Source: Ginsengibacter hankyongi (GTDB taxonomy: Bacteria; Bacteroidota; Bacteroidia; Chitinophagales; Chitinophagaceae). Taken from it: DNA of 64,000 nucleotides. Below, piece after piece: positions 24,128 to 31,996 of this stretch. The first letter of the stretch is position 1; each line of letters opens with the position of its first letter. The position numbers and the translations under genes were made by a program. The DNA is taken from the NCBI RefSeq assembly GCF_008710285.1, contig NZ_VYQF01000013.1:17041-81040 (forward strand), read 5' to 3'. Under the pieces are notes generated by a model. That model worked only from the letters and a program-made list of their open reading frames with translations, ran no database searches and was not told the origin of the DNA.

Positions 24128-24568
24128 ATGACTACATTAATTGTTTCTCTTTTTGAAAGAGACCTGAATAAATTGATAGAAGAAATAAACCTCTACAAGA
24201 ATGAAGAAGATCTTTGGAAAATTAAAGAAGGCATTAGTAATTCAGGCGGAAATTTAACGCTACACCTTATTGGGAACCTAAATCATTTTATTGGCGCAAC
24301 ATTAGGCAGGACGCTGTATATAAGAGATAGAGACAAGGAATTTTCTTTAAAAAATATTCCACGTGTGCAATTGACTGAAGACTTAAAAAAGACCATAGAG
24401 GTTATAAAAAACACATTACCCGGCTTATCAGCAGGAGATCTTGAAAAAGACTTTCCTGTTCCAATAAATAATAAAACTTCATCTACATCGTATGTTCTTT
24501 TGCATTTGATGGCACATTTAAGTTATCACCTTGGGCAGGTTAATTATCATCGCAGGCTTATTGGTTAA
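24128..24568 (+). CDS. DinB-like (DUF1572-type) protein
   Basis: The 146-residue helical-bundle protein carries histidines typical of DinB-like metal sites (GGNLTLHLIGNLNHF near residues 38-52 and HLMAHLSYHLGQVNYH near 126-141). The N-terminus LFERDLNKLIEEINLYK matches the DUF1572 subgroup. DinB-like proteins include thiol transferases and stress-induced proteins; no specific activity can be assigned. It is transcribed divergently from prfB and followed by recF. Confidence 0.8.
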   Translation: MTTLIVSLFERDLNKLIEEINLYKNEEDLWKIKEGISNSGGNLTLHLIGNLNHFIGATLGRTLYIRDRDKEFSLKNIPRVQLTEDLKKTIEVIKNTLPGLSAGDLEKDFPVPINNKTSSTSYVLLHLMAHLSYHLGQVNYHRRLIG

Positions 24569-24654
24569 CATTTTTTTTTAAAGATTTACTTATTAGGTTT
24601 TAGCGTTTTTTCAAAATCTGAAACAAAGGCATACTTTGTATCTTGCGTAGTAAT

Positions 24655-25743
24655 ATGGCATTCACTAAAATCGCATTAACGGGATATAAAAATTACGAGT
24701 CAGAAACGTTCTATTTTAAACAGAGAATTGTTGGCATTTGCGGACTCAATGGCAAGGGCAAAACCAACCTGCTCGATGCTATAAATTATTTGTGTTTTAC
24801 TAAAAGTTATTTTTCAAAAACAGATGCGCTAAATATTTTTTTTGGAGCAGAAGGATTTCGTCTTGAAGGTGAATTACAAAACGGGCATGAGATGGCAACA
24901 AAAATTGTATGTGTTTATCGTTCCTCTTTAAAAAAAGAATTTTATTTGGATGATGTTGCTTATGTAAAGTTTTCTCATCATGTAGGAAAATTTCCGTGTG
25001 TAATGATTGCGCCGGACGATATTGAAATGATAACAGGCGGAAGTGAGGAACGAAGAAAATTTTTGGACACATTAATAAGCCAGGTTGATGCAGAATATTT
25101 ACAGCAATTGATTACTTACAATAAAGTTATCCAGCAAAGAAATAGTTTTTTAAAAAATGAATCTTTCCAAACTAAGTTTGACGCCCAGTTTTTGGATGCA
25201 CTTGATGCACAACTGGTAAAACCGGGAGAATATATACACCACGTTAGAACGCAATTTTGTAAAAAAATAATTCCATTAGTACAGCAATTTTATAATGACA
25301 TATCGGGCAATAATGAACTCATATCTATGGACTATACCAGTCATTTAAAAGATGGTGATTTTTCAACGTTAATTAAGGCATCACGGCAAAAAGATATTGT
25401 TATACAACGATCGAACATGGGCATCCATAAAGATGATCTTGTCTTTTTTCTGAATAAAAATATTTTTAAAAACCTTGCTTCACAAGGACAGCGAAAAAGC
25501 CTTTTGTTTGCCTGTAAACTTGCAGAGTTTGAAATATTGCGTGCAATGAAAGGCTCGCCACCTCTTCTGTTGCTGGATGATGTATTTGAAAAATTGGATG
25601 AATTACGAATGAAAAATCTCCTGCAGTATGTCTGCAAAGAAAATACGGGCCAGGTCTTTATAACCGATACGCACCGGGAAAGACTGGAAAACGCTTTATC
25701 TGAATTTCGTAGCGAAGTTCAAATAATAGAATTATTGGGTTAA
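24655..25743 (+). CDS. recF: DNA replication and repair protein RecF
   Basis: From ATG 24655 the product is 362 residues. Upstream TTG 24643 is possible, but the ATG gives the standard N-terminus MAFTKIALTGYKNYE. ABC-type ATPase motifs are the Walker A GLNGKGKTNLLDAI (about residues 30-43), the signature region (ASQGQRKSLLFACKLAEF, with the SQGQ motif) and the Walker B LLLLDDVFEKLDE. RecF loads RecA at gapped DNA. The DUF721 gene 16 nt downstream is the usual neighbour. Confidence 0.95.
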   Translation: MAFTKIALTGYKNYESETFYFKQRIVGICGLNGKGKTNLLDAINYLCFTKSYFSKTDALNIFFGAEGFRLEGELQNGHEMATKIVCVYRSSLKKEFYLDDVAYVKFSHHVGKFPCVMIAPDDIEMITGGSEERRKFLDTLISQVDAEYLQQLITYNKVIQQRNSFLKNESFQTKFDAQFLDALDAQLVKPGEYIHHVRTQFCKKIIPLVQQFYNDISGNNELISMDYTSHLKDGDFSTLIKASRQKDIVIQRSNMGIHKDDLVFFLNKNIFKNLASQGQRKSLLFACKLAEFEILRAMKGSPPLLLLDDVFEKLDELRMKNLLQYVCKENTGQVFITDTHRERLENALSEFRSEVQIIELLG

Positions 25744-25759
25744 ATGTTACCTTTATTCT

Positions 25760-26041
25760 ATGGCAGAAATATCCATTGGTGAAGCGTTAAAGCAATTTCT
25801 GAAAAACAGCAAATTAAAAAGCGGCGTACAGGCGTTACAGGTAGAAGAAGCCTGGGAAAAGATTATGGGAAAAACGATTGCCAGGTACACCGATAAAATC
25901 CAGATTATAAATTCTACGTTGTACATTACAACTAATGTAGCGCCGTTAAAGAATGAATTATTATACCAGAAAGAAAAAATTATAGAGAGGGTAAACGAAG
26001 CACTTGGCGAAAGAGTAATTAAAGAAGTGGTAATAAAATGA
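25760..26041 (+). CDS. DUF721 / DciA-like protein
   Basis: The 93-residue protein has the DUF721 core SIGEALKQFLKNSKL, VEEAWEKIMGKTIARYT and LYITTNVAPLKNELLYQK. DciA-type proteins of this family act in replicative helicase loading. The position directly after recF matches the common recF-DUF721 arrangement. The assignment to a helicase-loading role is by family; the Bacteroidota versions are shorter than the characterised DciA. Confidence 0.85.
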   Translation: MAEISIGEALKQFLKNSKLKSGVQALQVEEAWEKIMGKTIARYTDKIQIINSTLYITTNVAPLKNELLYQKEKIIERVNEALGERVIKEVVIK

Positions 26042-26045
26042 TGTT

Positions 26046-26073
26046 TGATGTACAATGTCTGATGTACAATGTT
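26046..26073 (+). repeat. Two tandem 14-nt repeats
   Basis: TGATGTACAATGTC (26046-26059) followed by TGATGTACAATGTT (26060-26073), in the gap between the DUF721 gene and the convergent ABC permease gene. Confidence 0.8.
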
Positions 26074-26113
26074 CAAGTCAGATTCTTACATTCCGTACCC
26101 GATATCTCCCATC

Positions 26114-27175
26114 CTACTTCATTTTTATTCTCGGGTCAATTATTCCATATAATACATCTGCAAGAATATTTACCAATACAAAAATTGTTGCGGCAAAAAG
26201 CACAGAACCCATTACCACAGGATAGTCTAAATTCTCCAATGCTTCTACCGTAACTTTGCCCAAACCCTGCCAGCCGAAGATATATTCAACAAAAAAAGCA
26301 CCTGCAAGTAATTCGGCAAACCACCCGGTAATTGCAGTAATAACAGGATTCAACGCATTGCGCAGCGCATGCCGGTAAACAACCTGCCGGCGGCTTAAAC
26401 CCTTTGCATAAGCAGTTCTTATAAAATCCTGGTTGAGCACATCCAGCATGGAACTTCTCGTTAATTGTGTTATGATCGCTAATGGGCGAATGCCTAATGT
26501 AATTGCAGGAAGAATTAAATTCTGCAACGTCAGGTAGCGTTCACCGTTAGTTTCATCAATGTTGAACCAGCTTCCTGTTAATGACAGCCCGGTATAAGAA
26601 TGCAGCACGATACCAAACACATAAGCAATTACAATTGCCATAAAAAATGATGGAGCGGAAATACCAATAACACTTGCAAAAATAGAAGAAGTATCCATCC
26701 ATGTATTTTGCTTTACTGCGGCCAGTACGCCGAGAAAAATTCCTGCAATCGTTGCGAAAAACATGGCTGCGACTGCCAATATTAAAGTGCCGGGCAAAGC
26801 ATCGAGCAATACATCAATAACGTCTTTTTTTGTTTGATAGCTGCGGCGTAGGTAGGGGATTTTAACACCTACCTGATAGCTATCGGGTTGGTTGCCTCCA
26901 ATGAAAAATCCGTGTAATTTTTTTTCTTCAATTTCTTTTTTGGTATCAATGGACACAGGAGATACGTCATTAACGTATAATAAAAATTGTTTCCATTTAG
27001 GTTGATCAAGGTATAGTTCTTTCCTGATGTTGTCCATTGTTTTTTTATCGCCCGTTTGTCCCGCAACTAATCTTGCAGGATCGGCAAATGCCTGGAAAAT
27101 AAAAAAAACAATTACTACAACACCTGCCAGCACAAGAACACCATACAATAATTTTTTTATAAGAAGATGAAACAT
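26114..27175 (-). CDS. ABC transporter permease of the DppB/OppB type
   Basis: The 353-residue protein has an N-terminal membrane segment, a long periplasmic stretch (about 35-115) and five further membrane helices. The cytoplasmic EAA-type loop (AYAKGLSRRQVVYRHALRNA) and C-terminal DYPVVMGSVLFAA and DPRIKM are typical of peptide/nickel permeases. Such proteins import oligopeptides together with a DppC-type permease, two ATPases and a binding protein, none of which is nearby here. The orphan position is unusual but occurs in Bacteroidota. Confidence 0.9.
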   Translation of the reverse strand: MFHLLIKKLLYGVLVLAGVVVIVFFIFQAFADPARLVAGQTGDKKTMDNIRKELYLDQPKWKQFLLYVNDVSPVSIDTKKEIEEKKLHGFFIGGNQPDSYQVGVKIPYLRRSYQTKKDVIDVLLDALPGTLILAVAAMFFATIAGIFLGVLAAVKQNTWMDTSSIFASVIGISAPSFFMAIVIAYVFGIVLHSYTGLSLTGSWFNIDETNGERYLTLQNLILPAITLGIRPLAIITQLTRSSMLDVLNQDFIRTAYAKGLSRRQVVYRHALRNALNPVITAITGWFAELLAGAFFVEYIFGWQGLGKVTVEALENLDYPVVMGSVLFAATIFVLVNILADVLYGIIDPRIKMK

Positions 27176-27218
27176 ACTTACAATTGAAAATGCAAAATGA
27201 AAAATTGAAAATTAAAAT

Positions 27219-27246
27219 GCATCAATTCATAGTTCATAACTCATAA
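27219..27246. repeat. Short array of 7-nt repeats (NNTTCAT/CTCAT)
   Basis: The units AATTCAT, AGTTCAT, AACTCAT, AATTCAT are consecutive 7-mers just downstream of the BT_3928-type gene (minus sense) and upstream of the permease gene. Confidence 0.7.
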
Positions 27247-27247
27247 T

Positions 27248-28369
27248 TCATTTAATCGCATCCTTAAGATCAGCCCATCCCCATTTATTTTCTACAACCG
27301 GCCCCTTCATTAAATACAATTCGGGATTAGTACGAGCTGCCGTTTTTAAAGCCGTCGCATCCAGGCTTAAAACCGGAAGGTTATAATTATTTCTTTGGTT
27401 AAAAAATTCCTGCGCTTCAGTAGCCTGTGATGCCACAATGTATAACGGAATATTTTTTGCTTTTGTAACATTATAAACTGAAACAAAATTACTGATCCAG
27501 TTATCAGTACCGGCGGAGAGATCTTTTATAAAAAATAAACAATAAGGCCCGGGGGTGTTAAGGACTGCTTCTGTTGAATCATTTCCAGATAGTGTTGTCA
27601 GATAAAAATCTTTTACAGGCGGCTCATTATTTTTCCCTTTCTCTACAATAAAATCTTCTCTTCTAACAAATTCCCAGGTTGAATCAGGCAAATTTTTTCC
27701 GGTAAATTCTTTTTCTCGTCCATCTTTTTTGTAAAAGAATTTAAAATCCTTTTTATCAGGAACCGCATTGGCAGGCATTTTCCTGAGTTCAATAAGATTG
27801 TTTCCTTTTTTATAAGGAAGACAATCCATAATTGGCATGTGGCGTAAAACAAACCATTGAAGCCAGAGAACGAGGAATGTTGAAATGAGTAAAAGAATAA
27901 TACCCTCACCCGAATTTAACACAGGCTTTATATGTTTTAATCCATATAAAATAAATAGTACAAGAACGAATAATATTAAATCTTTAAAAAAAGATTGTGT
28001 GGCAGTTAGCGGAATGCAATCGCCAAAGCAGCCACAGGTAGCTATTTTACCAGACAATACAGCATAGCCTGTTAAAAAAGTAAAGAAGACAATTAACAAC
28101 AAAAGCAAGAGGCTGAAAAATTTTTTCCATATCCCTAATAAAATTCCAACGCCTACAATTATCTCCAGGGTAATCATAATAATTGAAAACGAACGTGAAT
28201 AATTATCGAGCCAATGCATGAAGTTTGTGAGAGACGGATTTTGCGCCCATACATCAAAAAATTCCTGCATTTTATAAGAGAGACCCAACGGATCATTTGC
28301 TTTTACAAGGCCGGAAAAAATAAACAGAACGCCCACTAAAACCCTTGAGATATTCACTAATATTTTCAT
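27248..28369 (-). CDS. BT_3928-type DoxX/MauE-like membrane protein
   Basis: The 373-residue protein has an N-terminal four-helix DoxX/MauE-like membrane domain (about 1-150). The hydrophobic segments lie at 5-22, 55-80, 84-105 and 130-145, with a conserved CGCFGDCIPL between the third and fourth. A fifth membrane span (about 155-172) follows. The C-terminal soluble part (180-373) has a thioredoxin-like flavour (PGPYCLFFIKDL, then NIPLYIVASQ) but no CxxC. The family is widespread in Bacteroidota. A role in redox of exported proteins is inference. Confidence 0.8.
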   Translation of the reverse strand: MKILVNISRVLVGVLFIFSGLVKANDPLGLSYKMQEFFDVWAQNPSLTNFMHWLDNYSRSFSIIMITLEIIVGVGILLGIWKKFFSLLLLLLIVFFTFLTGYAVLSGKIATCGCFGDCIPLTATQSFFKDLILFVLVLFILYGLKHIKPVLNSGEGIILLLISTFLVLWLQWFVLRHMPIMDCLPYKKGNNLIELRKMPANAVPDKKDFKFFYKKDGREKEFTGKNLPDSTWEFVRREDFIVEKGKNNEPPVKDFYLTTLSGNDSTEAVLNTPGPYCLFFIKDLSAGTDNWISNFVSVYNVTKAKNIPLYIVASQATEAQEFFNQRNNYNLPVLSLDATALKTAARTNPELYLMKGPVVENKWGWADLKDAIK

Positions 28370-28395
28370 TGTATTTATTTTAATTTAACCCCAAA

Positions 28396-28412
28396 GGCTT
28401 TAAAACCTGTGA
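28396..28412. repeat. Single half of the AACCTCACAGGTT terminator element
   Basis: AAAACCTGTGAGGTTTA reproduces the right arm of the 19277-19314 terminator without the other arm. It lies downstream of the DUF1599 gene and upstream of the BT_3928-type gene in minus sense. Confidence 0.5.
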
Positions 28413-28446
28413 GGTTTATATTGCTACTAATGGCTACCGTTAAATG

Positions 28447-28992
28447 CTATTCACTTACTAATAATATTAAAGCAAACGCAGCATAATTAACAATGTCAAA
28501 ATAATTGGCGTCAATGCCTTCGCTGATTAAGGTCTTTCCTTCGTTTTGTACAATTTGTTTGATGCGAAGAATTTTGGCGAGAATCAAATCAACAAAACTT
28601 TCCTGGCTCATATCTCTCCATGCTTCGCCATAATCGTGATTTTTATCTTCCATTAATTGTTTAGCCATGGCGACTTTTTCATCGTAGCGTTTGGTTGTTT
28701 CTTCCAACGAAAGATCTTCTATTTCATCATCATTTATATCAAGTTGTATCAAGCCGATGATGGCATAATTTAAAATTCCTTTGAATTCTCCGGAAATATC
28801 ATCATCAATTTTTTGCACACCTTTTTCCTGGATATTTCTGATGCGTTTCGCTTTTATGTAGATCTGGTCTGCAATAGAAATAGTGCGGTACACACGCCAT
28901 GACGTCCCGTAATCTTTTGTTTTCTGTAGAAAAATATCCCTGCAACTTTTTATAGCGCCATTGTATTGCTGATCGGTGGTAACTTGCATCAT
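28447..28992 (-). CDS. DUF1599 family protein with internal duplication
   Basis: From the first ATG at 28992 the product is 181 residues (an adjacent ATG at 28989 is equally possible; an upstream TTG is less likely). Two homologous halves are visible: IFLQKTKDYGTSWRVYRTIS with IKAKRIRNIQEKG, and LMEDKNHDYGEAWRDMSQES with LAKILRIKQIVQNEGKT. Each carries KxxDYGxxWR. DUF1599 is a family of small helical proteins resembling nucleotide-pyrophosphatase folds and sometimes linked to nucleotide modification. Specific activity is unknown. It is divergent from folP with a start-to-start gap of about 31 nt. Confidence 0.85.
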   Translation of the reverse strand: MMQVTTDQQYNGAIKSCRDIFLQKTKDYGTSWRVYRTISIADQIYIKAKRIRNIQEKGVQKIDDDISGEFKGILNYAIIGLIQLDINDDEIEDLSLEETTKRYDEKVAMAKQLMEDKNHDYGEAWRDMSQESFVDLILAKILRIKQIVQNEGKTLISEGIDANYFDIVNYAAFALILLVSE

Positions 28993-29001
28993 AATAATCG
29001 C

Positions 29002-29009
29002 CAAATTTA
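29002..29009 (-). promoter_or_regulatory. Candidate -7 element for the DUF1599 gene
   Basis: TAAATTTG in minus sense, 9 nt upstream of the DUF1599 start. Its position within the short divergent gap leaves the folP promoter overlapping the neighbouring coding region. Confidence 0.35.
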
Positions 29010-29023
29010 ATCATAAACACACA

Positions 29024-29854
29024 ATGTTTACATTGAACTGCAAAGGAAAACTGATATTGATTGAAAAGCCTTTGGTAATGGGAATCCTCAATATAAATAA
29101 TGATTCTTTTTATTCCGGCAGCAGGTTTCAAAATCGTGACGCAATCGTAATGAAAGCCGAACAGATGATAGAGGAGGGTGCAGATATTATAGACATCGGA
29201 GGTCAAAGCACAAGGCCGGAAAGTGAACGTATTACGGCTGAAGAAGAAATGCAACGGGTTCTGCCGGTTATAGAAATGTTAGAAAAAAAATTAAACAACG
29301 CTTTGCTTTCAATAGATACTTATCATCCGTTAGTTGCTGAAGCCGCGGTAAAGGCAGGCGCTTCTATCGTGAATGATATTAGCGCCGGAGAAATGGATAA
29401 AAATATGTTGAATACCGTTGCTTCGTTAGAGGTCCCTTATATCTGCATGCACATGAAGGGTGTCCCCGAAACAATGCATCTTACCATTCATTACGAAAAT
29501 ATACTACAGGAAGTGGTTGACTTTTTCATTAATAAAATAAATGAATGCCGTCTTGCAGGAATTAAAGATGTGATAATAGATCCGGGCTTTGGTTTTGGTA
29601 AAACGATCCAGCATAATTTTTTCTTGCTTAAAAAGTTATCGATATTTAAGATGTTAGGAAGGCCAATAATGGCAGGACTTTCAAGGAAGTCAATTATTTA
29701 TAAAACGTTGCATACAACTGCTGAAAATGCTTTGAACGGTAGTACAGTTTTAAATACCATCGCCTTACAAAACGGAGCTTCCATATTAAGAGTTCATGAT
29801 GTAAAAGAAGCAAGAGAAGCGGCGATACTTATAGAGGCTTACGGTAAAGCATAA
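29024..29854 (+). CDS. folP: Dihydropteroate synthase
   Basis: The 276-residue enzyme (ATG 29024; the frame extends upstream to a GTG inside the divergent gene, which is unlikely) has the DHPS motifs VMGILNINNDSFYSGSRF (the loop-1 region, with Asn where Thr is usual), IIDIGGQSTRPESE, AASIVNDISAG-like VNDISAGEMD, and VIIDPGFGFGKTIQHN. It condenses p-aminobenzoate with dihydropterin pyrophosphate and is the sulfonamide target. It is followed immediately by a hairpin terminator. Confidence 0.95.
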   Translation: MFTLNCKGKLILIEKPLVMGILNINNDSFYSGSRFQNRDAIVMKAEQMIEEGADIIDIGGQSTRPESERITAEEEMQRVLPVIEMLEKKLNNALLSIDTYHPLVAEAAVKAGASIVNDISAGEMDKNMLNTVASLEVPYICMHMKGVPETMHLTIHYENILQEVVDFFINKINECRLAGIKDVIIDPGFGFGKTIQHNFFLLKKLSIFKMLGRPIMAGLSRKSIIYKTLHTTAENALNGSTVLNTIALQNGASILRVHDVKEAREAAILIEAYGKA

Positions 29855-29880
29855 ACGCCGGAATCTTTGATTCCGGCGTT
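29854..29880 (+). terminator. Hairpin terminator after folP
   Basis: AACGCCGGAATC (29854-29865), loop TTT, GATTCCGGCGTT (29869-29880): a perfect 12-bp stem overlapping the stop codon. The downstream sequence lacks a long T-run, so it may be a weak or bidirectional terminator. Confidence 0.75.
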
Positions 29881-29913
29881 CGCTAATTATTTAAAACTAA
29901 TTTATTTTCAGAC

Positions 29914-30915
29914 TTATTTTTTATTGGAATCAGCTGTATTCTTTTGCATCTCCTGCATCTTTTTCATTTGCTCCTGCATTTCTTTTTGCTGAGCTTCCAT
30001 TTTAGTACGATACTGATCCTGGGTTAAAACATCCACTACAGATACATCAAACATCAGCGGAGTGTTGGGTAGTATATCCGGACCCGAACCTCTTGAACCA
30101 TAAGCCAGGTAAGAAGGAATAAATAATTTTCCTTTACCTCCTTTCTTAAAATAAACCAACCCATCAGAAAATCCTTCGATTGACCCTCTCTGTCCAACCA
30201 CGAAGGTAAATGGCTTAACAGATTTACCAGTTGCATCATAACTTGAATCAAACTCTTTTCCTGCCAGCGTCATTCCCCTGTAATCCACCGTAATGGCTTT
30301 GCCGCTGTCAATTGCAGCACCAGTGCCGGGATTAGTAATTTCTACATAAGTTCCCTTAGCTGTCTTAGTAGCTTTAATATTATTTTTTGTTAAGTATGCA
30401 GTGAGTATGCTGTCATCAATAGATTTTTGTTTGATCATTGAAAGAGAATCAATTCTTCTCATGCTTTCCATAGAAGCTTCTCTAATGGCAGGCACTTTCG
30501 AAGGATCGGTGATAATATCAAGTATTTTAAAATGGTACCCGAAATACTGGCCGGCGCCTTTTTTAGCGTAGGGAGGTAACGGGCCTGATTTTGCCAACGA
30601 ATCAGTCGCCATGCGGGTAAAAACGCTATCGCCTTTTCTAGCAGAGGTAAAAATCTCGGTATAATCAGGGCCTAATTTTGTAGAATCAATTTCGATTACC
30701 TGTGCAACGGTATCGAATGGGCTTGACATCAAGGAATCATTGTAATATTGAAACACCTGGAACTTGATCGCGTTGCCATATTTTACCGGATCGCCGCTGC
30801 CCCCACTTGTTTTATATTCTATCCCCGTTCTTTTTGTTTTTTTAAAGTTTTGATCTTTACACCCCACAGCAAATAGTAAAATTGCAAGTGCCACAAGGCC
30901 GATTGTTTTGTTCAT
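29914..30915 (-). CDS. FKBP-type peptidyl-prolyl isomerase, lipoprotein
   Basis: The 333-residue protein has a lipoprotein signal (LLFAVGCKD, Cys19). A C-terminal FKBP domain spans about 185-300: ITVDYRGMTLAGKEFDSS, FVVGQRGSIEGFSDGL, IPSYLAYGSRGSG and LMFDVSVVDV. An N-terminal domain (25-140) looks like a degenerate FKBP-type fold, and a coiled Gln/Met/Lys-rich tail (about 303-325) follows. It assists folding in the periplasm. The gene is followed by nrnA on the same strand with a 20-nt gap upstream. Confidence 0.9.
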   Translation of the reverse strand: MNKTIGLVALAILLFAVGCKDQNFKKTKRTGIEYKTSGGSGDPVKYGNAIKFQVFQYYNDSLMSSPFDTVAQVIEIDSTKLGPDYTEIFTSARKGDSVFTRMATDSLAKSGPLPPYAKKGAGQYFGYHFKILDIITDPSKVPAIREASMESMRRIDSLSMIKQKSIDDSILTAYLTKNNIKATKTAKGTYVEITNPGTGAAIDSGKAITVDYRGMTLAGKEFDSSYDATGKSVKPFTFVVGQRGSIEGFSDGLVYFKKGGKGKLFIPSYLAYGSRGSGPDILPNTPLMFDVSVVDVLTQDQYRTKMEAQQKEMQEQMKKMQEMQKNTADSNKK

Positions 30916-30935
30916 GTTTATTTTTTTTATAATTG

Positions 30936-31946
30936 TTAACTGTTTAATTGTTCTTTATTTTCTTTAATGGCTGCTTTAAATTTTCGCACCACTTCGTCCA
31001 GCGGTTCAATGTTTTTGCCACCCGCAGCATTAAAGTGACCTCCCCCATTAAAATATTTTCTTGCAAAAGTGTTTACATCAAAACCGCCTTTGCTCCTAAA
31101 TGAGCTTTTGCGTTCATCTCCCCTATCGATTATAACCGCGGCGAGTTTAATGCCTTTTATACTCAACGGGAAGTTCACCAACCCTTCGGTATCGCCAGTT
31201 TTTACATTATATTTAATAAGATCAGATTGCGGAATGGCAATAAGCGCCGTATTATATTCATAAAAAACATCCATCCTGTTGAGCAGGATATTTCCAAAAA
31301 AGCGAAAGCGTCCTTCCAAAAAATTATCAAAAAGATTTTCATGAATCTGGCTGTGCTCAAGGCCTTTGTCTTTAAGATCGGCAATCATCCGGTGAACATT
31401 TGCAGAAGTAGAATTAAACCTGAATGAACCGGTATCTGTCATTACGCCTGCATATAAGCATTCTGCAGTTTCAGCATTAATTTTGTCGGAATAACCTGCG
31501 GCAATAATAAAATCATAAACCATCTCGGCGGTAGAACTTTTGCTTATATCACTTATTCCATAATCGAAGGCTTCTGTTTGCGGCTGCTGATGGTGGTCTA
31601 TTAATATTTTTGTAGCCAGGAGCGATTCTATAACAGGTTCCATTCTTTTTGTGCGGTTCAACACATTAAAATCAAGGCAAAAAAGCCATTCAGCTTTTTG
31701 TAACAGGGTTTTTGCTTTGTCATTATGCATTTCAAAATCAACCACGTTCTTGCTTCCCGGCATCCAGTTTAAAAACGAAGGCCAGTTAGTAGGTGAAATT
31801 ACAGAAACGGTATGGCCAAACTGTATAAGGAAATTATACAAACCAAGGCCGGAACCCATCGCATCAGCATCAGGCTTCTGATGGAAAGTAATTACGATGT
31901 TCTTTGGTTTTTCAATTAAAGAAAATATTTCGCTAATGGGTTTCAT
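30936..31946 (-). CDS. nrnA: DHH-family phosphoesterase NrnA (oligoribonuclease / pAp phosphatase type)
   Basis: From ATG 31946 the product is 336 residues. The DHH subfamily-1 motifs are ITFHQKPDADAMGSGLG (about 20-36), LDFN, ILIDHHQQP (the DHH box) and GVMTDTGSFRF. The DHHA1 domain ends with GGGHFNAAGGK (about 304-314). NrnA degrades short RNA oligomers and pAp. The preceding gene (minus sense) is a peptidase with its stop within an 8-nt repeat array (31969-31996). Confidence 0.92.
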   Translation of the reverse strand: MKPISEIFSLIEKPKNIVITFHQKPDADAMGSGLGLYNFLIQFGHTVSVISPTNWPSFLNWMPGSKNVVDFEMHNDKAKTLLQKAEWLFCLDFNVLNRTKRMEPVIESLLATKILIDHHQQPQTEAFDYGISDISKSSTAEMVYDFIIAAGYSDKINAETAECLYAGVMTDTGSFRFNSTSANVHRMIADLKDKGLEHSQIHENLFDNFLEGRFRFFGNILLNRMDVFYEYNTALIAIPQSDLIKYNVKTGDTEGLVNFPLSIKGIKLAAVIIDRGDERKSSFRSKGGFDVNTFARKYFNGGGHFNAAGGKNIEPLDEVVRKFKAAIKENKEQLNS

Positions 31947-31955
31947 AAAAGGCTG

Positions 31956-31987
31956 CAAAAGTAAATTTAATTAGCCAATTAGCCAAT
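31956..31987 (-). promoter_or_regulatory. Candidate promoter for nrnA, with its -33 element inside a repeat array
   Basis: In minus sense ATTG (31987-31984), a 20-nt spacer, TACTTTTG (31963-31956), then the ATG at 31946. Both boxes fit the Bacteroidota consensus. The -33 element lies in the 8-nt repeat array. Confidence 0.55.
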
Positions 31988-31996
31988 TAGCTAATT
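31969..31996. repeat. 8-nt tandem repeat (AATTAGCC type)
   Basis: AATTAGCC twice, AATTAGCT, then a partial AATT. The array includes the stop codon of the M1 peptidase gene (31991-31993) and belongs to the same family as 18612-18651. Confidence 0.75.

Noticed and set aside
24643..24654. TTG start for RecF
   Set aside because: The ATG at 24655 gives the standard RecF N-terminus, and the extra codons are not conserved sequence.
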